The notes: a model not told the origin generated them from the letters alone. A stretch of 64,000 nt of DNA from Schaalia hyovaginalis (GCF_014208035.1 NZ_JACHMK010000001.1:868001-932000), one strand, 5' to 3'; positions 17,811 through 26,265 are shown, counted from the stretch's first letter. Numbers and translations are program-made.

Positions 17811-18401
17811 ATGATCAGCCCCTACCCCGCGCGAGCGCCGCTCCCCGCCAGCGAAGAGCCCGCTCCCCGCACCTACCCGGCGCAAGTCGACCCGACGACC
17901 TGCGGGATCGCGGTCCTATCGCTCCTGGCGGCGCGCGCCGGAGCCGATCCTCACTACCTCGACCCCGACGCGGATGTCGAGGCCGAGCAGAAGCACCTCC
18001 ACGCCCTCGCGGCCAGGGTTGGGACCCCCTGGCCCCAGGCCCTGGGCACCTCGCCCTGGGCGCTCGCGCGCCTCGCGCGCCACGCCACGGGCCGTCGACA
18101 CCGCATCGCCTTCAACGGCCCGGGCCTGCGCGCCCGGATCGACACGGCCCTCGCCTCAGGATGGGACGTGCCCGTCTACACGGGCGGGGCGCGGACGGCC
18201 CTGAGCGCGCTCATCCCCCGCCACGTCGTCCTCATCCTCGCCCACGAGGGGGCGCCCGCGCGCTACGCGGTCTTCGAACCCTCCTCGGGCCGCGTGTTCA
18301 CCCTCGGCCCCGACGAGTTCCTCCTCGGAGCGGACTCGGCCAGACCGGCCCTGGGCCATTGGAGGCGCGTCCTCTTCGCCCTCGTCCCCTCGGCGCACTA
18401 G
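17811..18401 (+). CDS. Putative C39-like cysteine-peptidase-fold protein
   Basis: 196 residues, not assigned to a named family. The DPTTCGIAVLSLLAARAG segment near residue 25 resembles the Gln/Thr-Cys-Gly nucleophile region of papain-like C39-type domains, and PRHVVLILAHEG could carry the His. A third catalytic residue might be in FEPSSGRVF. There is no signal peptide, so it is probably cytosolic. ATG 17811 has GGAGGG upstream. It is convergent with the purine nucleoside phosphorylase gene, with an 8-nt gap. A function in peptide processing is only a guess. Confidence 0.5.
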   Translation: MISPYPARAPLPASEEPAPRTYPAQVDPTTCGIAVLSLLAARAGADPHYLDPDADVEAEQKHLHALAARVGTPWPQALGTSPWALARLARHATGRRHRIAFNGPGLRARIDTALASGWDVPVYTGGARTALSALIPRHVVLILAHEGAPARYAVFEPSSGRVFTLGPDEFLLGADSARPALGHWRRVLFALVPSAH

Positions 18402-18409
18402 CCCCCGGC

Positions 18410-19237
18410 TCAGTCCCTCGGCCACACCCGGACGATGCGGGCGAGCAGTTCGGCGAGACGCTCCTTCGAGGATGCGCCCTGCTCGAGCACCTCCTCGTGC
18501 GACAGGGACTCGCCCGGCGTCGTACCCGCCGCCGCGTTCGTGATGAGGGACAGCCCCAGCACCTCCAGCCCGGCCTCGCGCGCCGCGATCGTCTCGAGGG
18601 CGGTCGACATGCCCACGAGGTCGGCACCGAGCGCGACCGCCATGCGCACCTCCGCGGGCGTCTCGTACTGGGGCCCGGGGAACTGGGCATACACGGCCTC
18701 GAGGATCGTCGGATCCACCGAGTTCACGAGGCCCCTGAGACGGGGCGAATACGCGTCGGAGAGATCGACGAAGCTCGCCCCGTGCAGGGGGGTCGCGGCC
18801 GTCAGATTGACATGATCGGCGATGAGGGCCACGGAACCCGGCCCGATCCGCGGATTCGCCGACCCGCATCCGTTCGTCAGGATGGCCCTCGCGATGCCGA
18901 GGGCCGCAGCGACCCGTACCGCGTGCGCGACGGCATCGGCTCCGCGCTCCTCGTAGAAGTGCGTCCGGGGCAGCAGCAGCGCGTGGAAGGGGCGCCCGTC
19001 CTCATGATCGAGTGCGAGCAGCTGGATCCGGGCCGTGTGACCGGCGACCGGCGAGTCCGCGAAACCGGGAATCGAGGCCGCCGGAACCGAAAGGACTTCA
19101 CGGCCGATCGAATGCGCGGCCGAACCCCAGCCCGAACCGGGAACGAGCAGGACATCCGGGACGATCCCGTCGAGCAGGGGGCGCAGCGCCCGCACGGAAT
19201 CATCGACCATTGCGCGAATCTGAGAAGGAAGAGTCAT
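18410..19237 (-). CDS. Purine nucleoside phosphorylase
   Basis: 275 residues of the trimeric PNP/MTAP family, which cleaves purine nucleosides with phosphate for salvage. Visible motifs are the phosphate loop VPGSGWGSAA, the PRTHFYEERG block, the ADHVNLTAATPL segment, GPQYETPAEVRM, and GMSTALETIAAR. The family's usual TNAAGG reads TNGCGS here, a conservative difference near the purine pocket. The ATG at 19237 is 7 nt from TATCCT on the minus strand and lacks a Shine-Dalgarno sequence, so a leaderless mRNA is likely. It is divergent from dapE. Confidence 0.88.
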   Translation of the reverse strand: MTLPSQIRAMVDDSVRALRPLLDGIVPDVLLVPGSGWGSAAHSIGREVLSVPAASIPGFADSPVAGHTARIQLLALDHEDGRPFHALLLPRTHFYEERGADAVAHAVRVAAALGIARAILTNGCGSANPRIGPGSVALIADHVNLTAATPLHGASFVDLSDAYSPRLRGLVNSVDPTILEAVYAQFPGPQYETPAEVRMAVALGADLVGMSTALETIAAREAGLEVLGLSLITNAAAGTTPGESLSHEEVLEQGASSKERLAELLARIVRVWPRD

Positions 19238-19250
19238 GAGGACAAGGATA
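19238..19250 (-). promoter_or_regulatory. Leaderless -10 element of the PNP gene
   Basis: On the minus strand TATCCT (19245-19250) is followed by 7 nt and ATG 19237. Confidence 0.5.
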
Positions 19251-19324
19251 GCCGCCGCGCGCGCTCCGAGCCGGAAGCCGGATCCGGAAGATGCGTGAGA
19301 ACGGCGCGCAGGGCCCCGAACGCG

Positions 19325-19330
19325 TATTCT
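19325..19330 (+). promoter_or_regulatory. -10 element of dapE
   Basis: TATTCT lies about 55 nt upstream of GTG 19384 in the 146-nt divergent region. The -35 is not clear. Confidence 0.4.
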
Positions 19331-19383
19331 GGCGGCGTCGCCCGGTCCGCCGACCAACCGCGCGATGGAACGAGAGGAGCCGC

Positions 19384-20502
19384 GTGGTCCGAGAACTGCG
19401 AACCGACGACGTCGTCGACCTCGCCTGCGATCTCATCGACATCCCCTCGGTGTCCGGAGATGAGAAGGCGATCGCCGATGCCGTCGAGGCCCGCCTCCGA
19501 CGCGCCCCCCACCTCGAAGTCCTGCGCGACGGGGATGCGATCGTCGCGAGGACCCGCCTCGCACGAGCGCATCGCGTGCTCATCGCCGGTCACCTCGACA
19601 CCGTCCCGATCGCCGGCAACGTCCCCGCCGTGCGGAGCCTCGTCAACGGGATCGACACCGTGCGCGGCAGGGGAGCGGTCGACATGCTCGGAGGCGTCGC
19701 CGTCGCCCTGCGCGCGGCCCTCCTCCTCACGGCGCCCAAGCACGATGTCACCTGGGTGTTCTACGACCATGAGGAAGTCGAGGCGAGCCTCAACGGCCTC
19801 GGCCGTCTCATGCGCAATCACCCGGGCCTCCTCGGCGCCGACTTCGCGATCCTCGCAGAGCCGACCTCGGCGCACATCGAAGGCGGCTGCAACGGAAGCG
19901 TTCGGGTCATCGCGACGATCCCGGGGAAAGCGGCCCATTCCGCGCGCTCGTGGCGCGGCGACAACGCCATCCACAAGGCCGCGCCCGTCATCTCGAGGAT
20001 CGCCTCCTTCGGCAACCCGACAGTCAACGTCGACGGCCTCGACTACCGCGAGTCCCTCCTCGTCGTCGCCGTCTCGGGCGGGAAGGCGAAGAACGTCGTG
20101 CCCGACGAGGTCGAGCTCGTCATCAACTACCGCTTCGCCCCCTCCAAGAGCACGGACGAGGCGATCGCCCTCGTCACCTCGTACTTCGCGGGAACAGGGG
20201 CGCGGATCGAAGTCGACGACCGCTCCCCGGGCGCGCGGCCGGGAGCCGATTCGCCGATCGCCCGCGACTTCATCGCCCACGCCGGCGCCATCGCCGAGGC
20301 GCACGGGGAGGAACTGCGCGTCGTCGCCAAGCAGGGGTGGACGGACGTCGCACGATTCTTCGATCTCGGGATCCCCGCGGTGAACTTCGGCCCCGGCGAC
20401 CCCCTGCTCGCCCATACCGACGAAGAAGCCGCACCCGCGGCGGACATGACCAGGTGCCTGGACGCGCTCCTCGCCTGGCTCGACGACAAGGAGAAGGAAT
20501 GA
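19384..20502 (+). CDS. dapE: Succinyl-diaminopimelate desuccinylase
   Basis: 372 residues of the M20 metallopeptidase family. DapE hydrolyses N-succinyl-L,L-diaminopimelate in lysine and cell-wall diaminopimelate synthesis. Zinc ligands are in AGHLDTVP (His, with the catalytic-support Asp) and GRGAVDMLGG, followed by the general base in FYDHEEVEA and a Glu/Asp ligand at ILAEPTSAHIEGG; a final His is in LLAHTDEE. GTG 19384 is preferred for AGGAG 7 nt upstream. The stop overlaps the next start as ATGA. Confidence 0.92.
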   Translation: MVRELRTDDVVDLACDLIDIPSVSGDEKAIADAVEARLRRAPHLEVLRDGDAIVARTRLARAHRVLIAGHLDTVPIAGNVPAVRSLVNGIDTVRGRGAVDMLGGVAVALRAALLLTAPKHDVTWVFYDHEEVEASLNGLGRLMRNHPGLLGADFAILAEPTSAHIEGGCNGSVRVIATIPGKAAHSARSWRGDNAIHKAAPVISRIASFGNPTVNVDGLDYRESLLVVAVSGGKAKNVVPDEVELVINYRFAPSKSTDEAIALVTSYFAGTGARIEVDDRSPGARPGADSPIARDFIAHAGAIAEAHGEELRVVAKQGWTDVARFFDLGIPAVNFGPGDPLLAHTDEEAAPAADMTRCLDALLAWLDDKEKE

Positions 20503-21233
20503 CCTCCGATCAGCCGACCCGCAGGACCTACCAGCGCGGCCCCGTGATCCTGCGCGGCACCGCGATCCCCGAGGAGACCTCGGACACGCGCCTCCTCGAA
20601 GCGCAGGAATCCGCCGACTGGCTGCACGAGGACCCCTGGCGCGTCCTGCGCATCCAGGCCGAATTCGTCGAGGGCTTCGGCGCGCTGTCCGAAGTCGGCC
20701 CGGCCGTATCCGTCTTCGGCTCGGCGCGCACCCGTGAGGACTCCAAGTACTGGACGATCGCCTATGAAATCGGCAGGCTCCTCGTCGACGAGGGCGCCGC
20801 AGTCATCACCGGTGGCGGTCCCGGGGCGATGGAAGCGGCGAACAAGGGGGCCTGGGACGCAGGGGGCAAATCGATCGGGCTGGGCATCGAGCTCCCGCAC
20901 GAGCAGTCGATGAACCCCTGGGTGAACATCGGGATCAACTTCCGCTACTTCTTCGCCCGTAAGACCATGTTCGTCAAGTACTCCTCCGGATTCATCGCGA
21001 TGCCCGGCGGCTTCGGCACGATGGACGAGCTCTTCGAAGCGCTCACGCTCGTCCAGACATCGAAGATCCACTCCTTCCCGATCGTCCTCGTCGGCAGCGA
21101 CTACTGGCGCGGACTGGTCGATTGGGTCGCCGGATCCATGGTCGCCGAGGGCACCCTCGATGAAGCCGAGCTCGATCTCATTCACCTGGTGGACGAGCCC
21201 GAAGAGGCCGTCCGCTTCGCCCTCGGCCGCTGA
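20499..21233 (+). CDS. LOG family (TIGR00730) Rossmann-fold protein
   Basis: 244 residues of the lysine-decarboxylase-like / LOG family, several members of which hydrolyse cytokinin or nucleotide monophosphates to base and ribose-5-phosphate. The two hallmark motifs are present: GGGPGAMEAANKGA and PGGFGTMDELFE. The N-terminal 60 residues are an actinobacterial extension. The ATGA overlap with dapE shows translational coupling, and dapE-LOG-DUF3117 is the order seen around Rv1202-Rv1211 in M. tuberculosis. The actual substrate is unknown. Confidence 0.88.
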   Translation: MTSDQPTRRTYQRGPVILRGTAIPEETSDTRLLEAQESADWLHEDPWRVLRIQAEFVEGFGALSEVGPAVSVFGSARTREDSKYWTIAYEIGRLLVDEGAAVITGGGPGAMEAANKGAWDAGGKSIGLGIELPHEQSMNPWVNIGINFRYFFARKTMFVKYSSGFIAMPGGFGTMDELFEALTLVQTSKIHSFPIVLVGSDYWRGLVDWVAGSMVAEGTLDEAELDLIHLVDEPEEAVRFALGR

Positions 21234-21270
21234 GCTCCGCGCCCGTCGTGTGATTCGGCACGATTCCGGC

Positions 21271-21276
21271 TAAAAT
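21271..21276 (+). promoter_or_regulatory. -10 element of the DUF3117 gene
   Basis: TAAAAT lies 60 nt upstream of ATG 21336. The gene also has a strong AAGGAGCGG ribosome binding site. No -35 consensus is obvious. Confidence 0.5.
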
Positions 21277-21335
21277 GGGGGCGTCACTGCCGCGCGACAC
21301 GCGCGTGCAGACGAAAAAGGGACAAGGAGCGGTAC

Positions 21336-21500
21336 ATGGCAGCGATGAAGCCGAGGACCGGTGACGGCCCGCTGGAGGCCACGAAAGAGGGACGCGGAAT
21401 CGTCATGCGCATCCCGAGCGAGGGGGGCGGCCGCCTCGTCATCGAGCTCACTCCCGATGAGGCAAGCGAACTGGCGGCGGCGCTGAGCGCTGCGGTCTGA
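21336..21500 (+). CDS. DUF3117 small actinobacterial protein
   Basis: 54 residues, almost identical in layout to the conserved actinobacterial DUF3117 family. It starts MAAMKPRTGDGPLEATKEG, has the GGGRLVIELTPDEA centre, and ends in a short helix. The function is unknown, but strong conservation suggests a housekeeping role. It is too short to be found by length filters. AAGGAG is 7 nt before ATG, a TAAAAT -10 is upstream, and a perfect 13-bp terminator hairpin follows. Confidence 0.92.
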   Translation: MAAMKPRTGDGPLEATKEGRGIVMRIPSEGGGRLVIELTPDEASELAAALSAAV

Positions 21501-21521
21501 GGTTCTTCCGATTATCTTTGC

Positions 21522-21554
21522 GGGGCGCCGTGGCGGGCACAGCCACGGCGCCCC
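21522..21554. terminator. Bidirectional terminator hairpin after DUF3117
   Basis: GGGGCGCCGTGGC (21522-21534) pairs perfectly with GCCACGGCGCCCC (21542-21554) around a 7-nt loop. It lies between convergent genes. Confidence 0.85.
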
Positions 21555-21589
21555 GCGCTCGTCGAGGGCGCCTTCGGCCGCTTGGGGGA

Positions 21590-22219
21590 TCAGCGCTTGA
21601 CCGCGACGGCGAGGCCGTCGCCGACCGGCAGCAGCGCCGGGGTGAAATCGGGCGACTCCGCCAGGAAGCGGACGACCTCGCGGCAGACGACCGTCTCCGA
21701 ATCACGTCGGGCCGGATCGGCGACCTGATCGCCCCAGAGGGCGTGGACGAAGGCGATGAAGCCCCCCGGGCGCAGGACGCGCACCGCATGATCGAGGTAC
21801 TCCGGGGTCTCCTGAACGTCCGCGTCCAGGACCATCATGTCGTAGCCCCCCACCGCCATGCGCGGCAGGACGTCCAGGGCGCGGCCAGCGATGAGGCGGG
21901 TCCGCTGGGGCGAGACCTGGGCCTTCGTGAAGGCGCGGCGGGCCTGCTTGTGGAACTCGACTTCGGAGTCGATGGAGGTGAGGACCCCGTCGGCGGGCAT
22001 CCCGTCGAGGAGCCACAGGCCCGAAACCCCCGCGCCCGTCCCCACTTCGAGGACGGCCTTGGCCCCCGCGACCGCGGCGAGCATCCGCAGGGCGGCGCCC
22101 GTGCCGGGGGAGACGGGGTCGGCCCCGAGCTCGACCGCGGCGGCGCGCGCCTCGCGGACGGGCTCGGACTCGGGGATGTAATCCTCGACGAATACCCAGG
22201 CCTGGGCCTTGTCAGCCAT
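21590..22219 (-). CDS. SAM-dependent O-methyltransferase (class I, COMT-like)
   Basis: 209 residues with the O-methyltransferase family 3 fold. SAM motif I is VLEVGTGAGVSGLWLL, an acidic residue follows in LTSIDSEVEF, and the metal/substrate block is YDMMVLDADVQETPEYLDHA. The family uses a divalent metal and methylates small hydroxyl substrates; the substrate here is unknown. The position between DUF3117 and mrp is the same as that of Rv1220c. The ATG has GGAGAAG upstream, and a TACTCT -10-like hexamer lies about 30 nt further. Confidence 0.85.
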   Translation of the reverse strand: MADKAQAWVFVEDYIPESEPVREARAAAVELGADPVSPGTGAALRMLAAVAGAKAVLEVGTGAGVSGLWLLDGMPADGVLTSIDSEVEFHKQARRAFTKAQVSPQRTRLIAGRALDVLPRMAVGGYDMMVLDADVQETPEYLDHAVRVLRPGGFIAFVHALWGDQVADPARRDSETVVCREVVRFLAESPDFTPALLPVGDGLAVAVKR

Positions 22220-22290
22220 GTCTTCTCCGATGCTGGTGTCTTTCAGTGGCCTTCAGAGTATCGCCCCCGTGCGTCGCGCGGGGGCGGGGC

Positions 22291-23421
22291 TCAGCGAGTG
22301 ACGGGGGAGACGCCGAGCGGGCGGCCCGCGAGGCCCCGCGCTCCGGCTCCGAGAGTCCGGCCGAGCGAGGTGAGGACCTCGCTCGCGGGGCCCTCATCGA
22401 GCGCCACGGGCCGACCGGCGTCCCCGCCCTCGCGAAGGGCGATGTCGAGCGGAACCTGCGCGAGGAGCGGAACCTCGTATCCGAGCTGCGCGGTCAAGCG
22501 CGAGGACACCGAGGTCCCGCCGCCGTTCCCGAAGATCTCCAGGCGCGAGCCATCGGCCTGCGGCAGGAAGGACATGTTCTCGACGACGCCGATGACGCGC
22601 TGCTGGGTCTGCGCGGCGATGGAGCCCGCGCGCTCGGCGACCTCCGCGGCGGCGACCTGCGGGGTGGTGACGACGAGGATCTGCGAGTTCGGGATGAGCT
22701 GCGCGACCGAAATGGCCACATCGCCGGTCCCGGGCGGCATGTCGATGAGGAGGACGTCGAGGTCCCCCCAGAACACGTCGGCGAGGAACTGCTGGAGGGC
22801 CCTGTGGAGCATGGGTCCGCGCCAGATGACGGGCTGGCCGTCCGGCACGAACATGCCGATGGACATGACCTTCACCCCGGCCGCTCCGACCGGCGGGATG
22901 ATCATGCCGTCGATGACCTGCGGGTCGTGGGCGACGCCGAGCATCCGGGGGATGGAGAAGCCGTAGATGTCTGCGTCCATGACGCCGACCTTGAGGCCGG
23001 ACGAGGCCATCGCGGCCGCGAGGTTCGCCGTCATCGAGGACTTGCCGACGCCGCCCTTGCCGGAGGTGACGGCGATGACGCGGGTGAGGGAGCCGGGCTG
23101 GGCGAAGGGGATCTCCTTCTCGGGGCGCCCCCCGTTGAGCTTCTCGCGCAGCGCCTTCTTCTGCTCGTCGTCCATGACGCCCGTCTCGACGGTCACGGCC
23201 TCGACGCCGTCGAGCGCGCCTACGGTCTTCTCGATGTCGGCGGCGATCGTGTTGCGCAGCGGGCATCCGGCGGTCGTGAGGAGGACGCGGACGCTCACGG
23301 TCGCCCCGTCGATGGTGACGAGGTCGGGGGAGACCATGTCGAGGTCGGTGATCGGGCGGCGGATTTCGGGATCGATGACGGTGCCGAGGGCGGTCATCAC
23401 CTGGTCGATTGAGACGGACAT
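22291..23421 (-). CDS. mrp: Mrp/NBP35 family iron-sulfur carrier ATPase
   Basis: 376 residues. An N-terminal MIP18 (DUF59) domain (about 1-85, with conserved Cys53 in TTAGCPLR) precedes the P-loop ATPase, with the deviant Walker A GKGGVGKSS (121-129) and switch LIDMPPGTGD. Mrp/ApbC proteins carry Fe-S clusters to apo-targets. The CxxC that normally follows the VVENMS motif is not present: the sequence reads VVENMSFLPQADG. ATG 23421 is 6 nt from TAGAAT on the minus strand, so the mRNA is probably leaderless. Confidence 0.9.
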   Translation of the reverse strand: MSVSIDQVMTALGTVIDPEIRRPITDLDMVSPDLVTIDGATVSVRVLLTTAGCPLRNTIAADIEKTVGALDGVEAVTVETGVMDDEQKKALREKLNGGRPEKEIPFAQPGSLTRVIAVTSGKGGVGKSSMTANLAAAMASSGLKVGVMDADIYGFSIPRMLGVAHDPQVIDGMIIPPVGAAGVKVMSIGMFVPDGQPVIWRGPMLHRALQQFLADVFWGDLDVLLIDMPPGTGDVAISVAQLIPNSQILVVTTPQVAAAEVAERAGSIAAQTQQRVIGVVENMSFLPQADGSRLEIFGNGGGTSVSSRLTAQLGYEVPLLAQVPLDIALREGGDAGRPVALDEGPASEVLTSLGRTLGAGARGLAGRPLGVSPVTR

Positions 23422-23433
23422 GCTGTGATTCTA
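23422..23433 (-). promoter_or_regulatory. Leaderless -10 element of mrp
   Basis: On the minus strand TAGAAT (23428-23433) is followed by 6 nt and ATG 23421. This is one of the best -10 matches in the window. Confidence 0.6.
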
Positions 23434-23543
23434 CGCAGCGCCGCCCGTGACTTCGCATCCGGCGGGGCGTCTGAACGAAAGTGAAGGCGCGCCGCTCGCC
23501 AGGTGGCGGATGCCCGGCCGCTAAGGCCGCGAGGGCGGGGCCC

Positions 23544-24158
23544 TCAGCTCCGTGCGGCGGGGAGGGACGGGCCGTCGCCCGCCCCGTCGCCCTCGGCTCC
23601 GTTCCGCGTCCGATCCGGGTCGGCGGCGGCGTCGGCCTTCCGGGCGTACTCCTCCTCCAATTCGGCGCGGACCTGCGCGCGGATGTCCTCGCGCAGGTCA
23701 TCGAGGAGATCGCGCAATTCCGAGCGGACGAAGTCGCGGGTGGCGATCTCCTGGACGGACAGGCGCAGGCTCGCGATCTCGCGCGTGAGGAACTCCGTGT
23801 CGGCCAGGTTGCGCTCGGCGCGCTGGCGGTCCTGCTCGGCCTGCACGCGGTCGCGGTCGGCCTGACGGTTCTGCGCGAGGAGGATGAGGGGCGCCGAGTA
23901 GGAGGCCTGCGTCGAGAAGGCGAGGTTGAGAAGGATGAAGGGGTACTCGTCCCAGGCGTATGCGCGGGCGACCTGGTGGAGGACGACGTTCGCCGCGATC
24001 CAGGAGACGACGAAGATCGTCATGTAGAGGATGAAGCGCGGCGAGCCCATGAAACGGGCGGTCGCCTCGGCGAAGCGGCCGAAGCCGTCGGAGGAGCGCG
24101 TCCGACGGCGGAACCACGAGAATCCGCGCTCGCGGGGCGTGTCGAGACGATCAGCCAT
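23544..24158 (-). CDS. DUF1003 membrane protein
   Basis: 204 residues. Two membrane segments, FILYMTIFVVSWIAANVVL and the FILLNLAFSTQAS...LILLAQ region, give the DUF1003 pattern. A long charged helical or coiled-coil tail (about residues 115-185) is rich in Arg and Glu. The function is unknown. The start overlaps the preceding MgtE-N/CBS gene by 8 nt, so the two proteins are likely made together, perhaps as a transport-linked pair. Confidence 0.85.
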   Translation of the reverse strand: MADRLDTPRERGFSWFRRRTRSSDGFGRFAEATARFMGSPRFILYMTIFVVSWIAANVVLHQVARAYAWDEYPFILLNLAFSTQASYSAPLILLAQNRQADRDRVQAEQDRQRAERNLADTEFLTREIASLRLSVQEIATRDFVRSELRDLLDDLREDIRAQVRAELEEEYARKADAAADPDRTRNGAEGDGAGDGPSLPAARS

Positions 24159-25455
24159 CGATGCTCCTCGCCATGATCCTGTCGGCGACCTCGTCGTCGT
24201 AGTCGCGCCAGTCCTCGGGCAGGAGCTCGTCGAGGACGTCGTCGGCGGAGACCGCGCCGAGCAGGTGGCCGTCCTCGTCGACGACGGGAAGGACGGTGAG
24301 GTTGTAGGTGGCGAGGAGGCGGGTCACGGTGGCGACGTGGGCCTCGGCTGACACCGCTTCGATGTCGGAGTCGAGGATCGTGCCGAGGAGGGTCTGCGGG
24401 GGTTCGCGCAGCGCCCGCTGAAGATGGACCATCCCGAGGTACTGGCCGGTGGGGGTCTCCTCGGGGGGGCGGGTGATGAAGGCGACGGTCGCCAGCGATA
24501 CCGGCAGGTCCTCGCGGCGCACGGATGCGAGCATCTGGGCGACGGTCGCACCGGGGCCGAAGATCACGGGCTCGGTCGTCATGAGGGAGCCGGCGGTGGA
24601 TTCCTCGTAGGTGAGGAGGCGGCGGACGTCCTCGGCCTCTTCGGGCTCCATGAGGGCCAGGAGCGCCTGCGCCTTCGCCTCGGGGAGCTCGGAGACGAGG
24701 TCGGCGGCGTCATCGGGCTGCATGACGTCGAGGACGTCGGCGGCCCGTCCGGCCTCCAGGGCGGAGACGATGGCGACCCGGTCGTCGTCGCCCAGCTCTT
24801 CGAGGACGTCGGCCAGCCGGGCGTCGGGGAGCTCCTGCGCGATCGCCATCCGGCGGTCGCGCGGCAGGTCGTGGAGCAGGTCCGCGAGGTCGGCGGGGCG
24901 CATGTCCTCGGTCTGGGCGAGGAGCGAGGTCGCGGCCTGGTTGGAGTCGGTCTTGAGCAGGCCGCTCACTTCGAAGACGGAGACGTTGAGGGTCTCGCCC
25001 GACCGGATGAAGCCGAGCGAGGTGGTCCTCTGGCGCTGCACGTGGAGCTTGGAGATCACCCAGTCCTTCGGTCGGCGCCGCTCCATGGCGACGTCGAGGA
25101 TCCTGACCTCTCCGGAGCCGTCGTTGAGGGTGACCACGCGATCGAAGAGCTCGGCGAGGACGAGGGTCTCGACGGGGCGCTGCGTGAAGGTCCGCATGTT
25201 GAGCAGGCCGGTCGTGATGACCGACCCCGATTCGATCGAGGTGATGCGGGTCAGGGGCAGGAAGACGCGCTTGCGCGGACCGACTTCGACGACGAAGCCG
25301 ATGACGTTCGCGATCCCCGAGACCCTGAAGGTGACAACGACGTCATGGATGCGGCCGACCTGATCGCCGAGGGGGTCGAAGACCGAGGTCCCGGCGAGCC
25401 TACCGATGTACACGCGGCGTCCTGCGGTTCCGACGCCCATCTGTTCGTTGCTCAC
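24151..25455 (-). CDS. MgtE N-domain/CBS protein without a transport domain
   Basis: 434 residues. The N-terminal half has PRC-barrel-like segments (about 12-60 and 95-145), followed by an MgtE intracellular N domain of helical repeats (about 180-290) and a CBS pair (about 295-425). The membrane domain of the MgtE Mg2+ channel is missing, as in the actinobacterial homologue Rv1232c. It may sense Mg2+ or nucleotides for another membrane partner such as the coupled DUF1003 protein. GTG 25455 is 6 nt from TAGGCT, which suggests a leaderless start. Confidence 0.82.
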   Translation of the reverse strand: MSNEQMGVGTAGRRVYIGRLAGTSVFDPLGDQVGRIHDVVVTFRVSGIANVIGFVVEVGPRKRVFLPLTRITSIESGSVITTGLLNMRTFTQRPVETLVLAELFDRVVTLNDGSGEVRILDVAMERRRPKDWVISKLHVQRQRTTSLGFIRSGETLNVSVFEVSGLLKTDSNQAATSLLAQTEDMRPADLADLLHDLPRDRRMAIAQELPDARLADVLEELGDDDRVAIVSALEAGRAADVLDVMQPDDAADLVSELPEAKAQALLALMEPEEAEDVRRLLTYEESTAGSLMTTEPVIFGPGATVAQMLASVRREDLPVSLATVAFITRPPEETPTGQYLGMVHLQRALREPPQTLLGTILDSDIEAVSAEAHVATVTRLLATYNLTVLPVVDEDGHLLGAVSADDVLDELLPEDWRDYDDEVADRIMARSIDG

Positions 25456-25467
25456 GAGGACAGCCTA
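25456..25467 (-). promoter_or_regulatory. Leaderless -10 element of the MgtE-N/CBS gene
   Basis: On the minus strand TAGGCT (25462-25467) is followed by 6 nt and GTG 25455. Confidence 0.5.
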
Positions 25468-25529
25468 GGCCCCGGGGTGGGAGGATGGCATCTAGGATCT
25501 CTTCGGGTTTCGACCATGGAAGGAAGATG

Positions 25530-26165
25530 ATGGCTGCCCGCACCGCCTCCCCGCAGTTCCAGATGCCCGTCATGCCCTCGGGCACCGAGGTCGCTTCGTA
25601 CCGCACCTACGTGGAGGCGCAGGGAGCCGTCGACTACCTCGCCGACCGGGAATTCGACGTCAAGTCGATCACGATCGTCGGCACGGACCTCCACCTCGTG
25701 GAACGCGTGACCGGCCGTTTGACGATGGGGCGGGCGGCCCTCTCCGGCGCCTCCTCGGGAGCCCTGTGGGGCGCCTTCATGGGGCTCATGATGTCTTTCG
25801 CCGCCCCGAGCCGATCGGCGCTCCTGTGGGTGATGTTCGGAGTGGCCGGCGGTGCTCTCGCGGGGATCGTGATGTCGGGCCTGCTGTACGCGATGACCGG
25901 GGGCCGCAGGGACTTCACCTCCTCCTCGCAGGTGGTCGCCTCCCGCTACGCGGTCCTGGCTTCGGCCGACGTCGACCGGGCCTTCCAGATGCTGCAGAAG
26001 ACGCCCGGCAATCAGATGCGCCCCCGGCCCGCGCGGGTGCGCCCCGAGGAGGAGGGGCCGACCGAGTACGGTTCGCGCCCCGATGAGCAGCCGCGATTCG
26101 GCGTGCGGCTGAGCGACGCGTCGGAGCGAACCCGGGAATCGGACGGTTCCGGAACAGTGTCATAG
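25530..26165 (+). CDS. YflT/GSP17M-like membrane protein
   Basis: 211 residues. The N terminus (about 15-70) resembles the general stress protein 17M/YflT domain with SYRTYVEAQGAVDYLAD and an ITIVGTDLHLVERV strand. Two glycine-rich membrane segments follow (about 80-135), then a polar, Arg-rich tail. Its role is unknown; homologues lie beside the mgtE-like gene in other actinobacteria. ATG 25530 is preferred over 25527 for spacing from the GGAAGG site. It is divergent from the MgtE-N/CBS gene. Confidence 0.75.
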   Translation: MAARTASPQFQMPVMPSGTEVASYRTYVEAQGAVDYLADREFDVKSITIVGTDLHLVERVTGRLTMGRAALSGASSGALWGAFMGLMMSFAAPSRSALLWVMFGVAGGALAGIVMSGLLYAMTGGRRDFTSSSQVVASRYAVLASADVDRAFQMLQKTPGNQMRPRPARVRPEEEGPTEYGSRPDEQPRFGVRLSDASERTRESDGSGTVS

Positions 26166-26178
26166 CGCCTCGGGGCGC
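26165..26178 (+). terminator. Short terminator hairpin after the YflT-like gene
   Basis: GCGCC-TCGG-GGCGC at 26165-26178 is followed by TTT and begins at the last base of the stop codon. Confidence 0.45.
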
Positions 26179-26214
26179 TTTCGCCTTGATTGGCCCGCGA
26201 TCCCGTTCGCGACC

Positions 26215-26243
26215 TTGACCGCAATAAGGGGAGTGCCTAGCCT
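26215..26243 (+). promoter_or_regulatory. Promoter of the small secreted peptide gene
   Basis: TTGACC (26215-26220) and TAGCCT (26238-26243) are separated by exactly 17 bp. The expected start near 26250 gives a leader of about 60 nt before ATG 26312. This is the best -35/-10 pair seen on the plus strand. Confidence 0.65.
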
Positions 26244-26265
26244 GGATCATGGGCCTGGACCTCGT

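Noticed and set aside
24424..25530. 368-codon plus-strand frame opposite the MgtE-N/CBS gene
   Set aside because: Composition is typical of a reverse-strand shadow (runs of Gly, Asp, Val, Glu), and the minus-strand protein is well supported.
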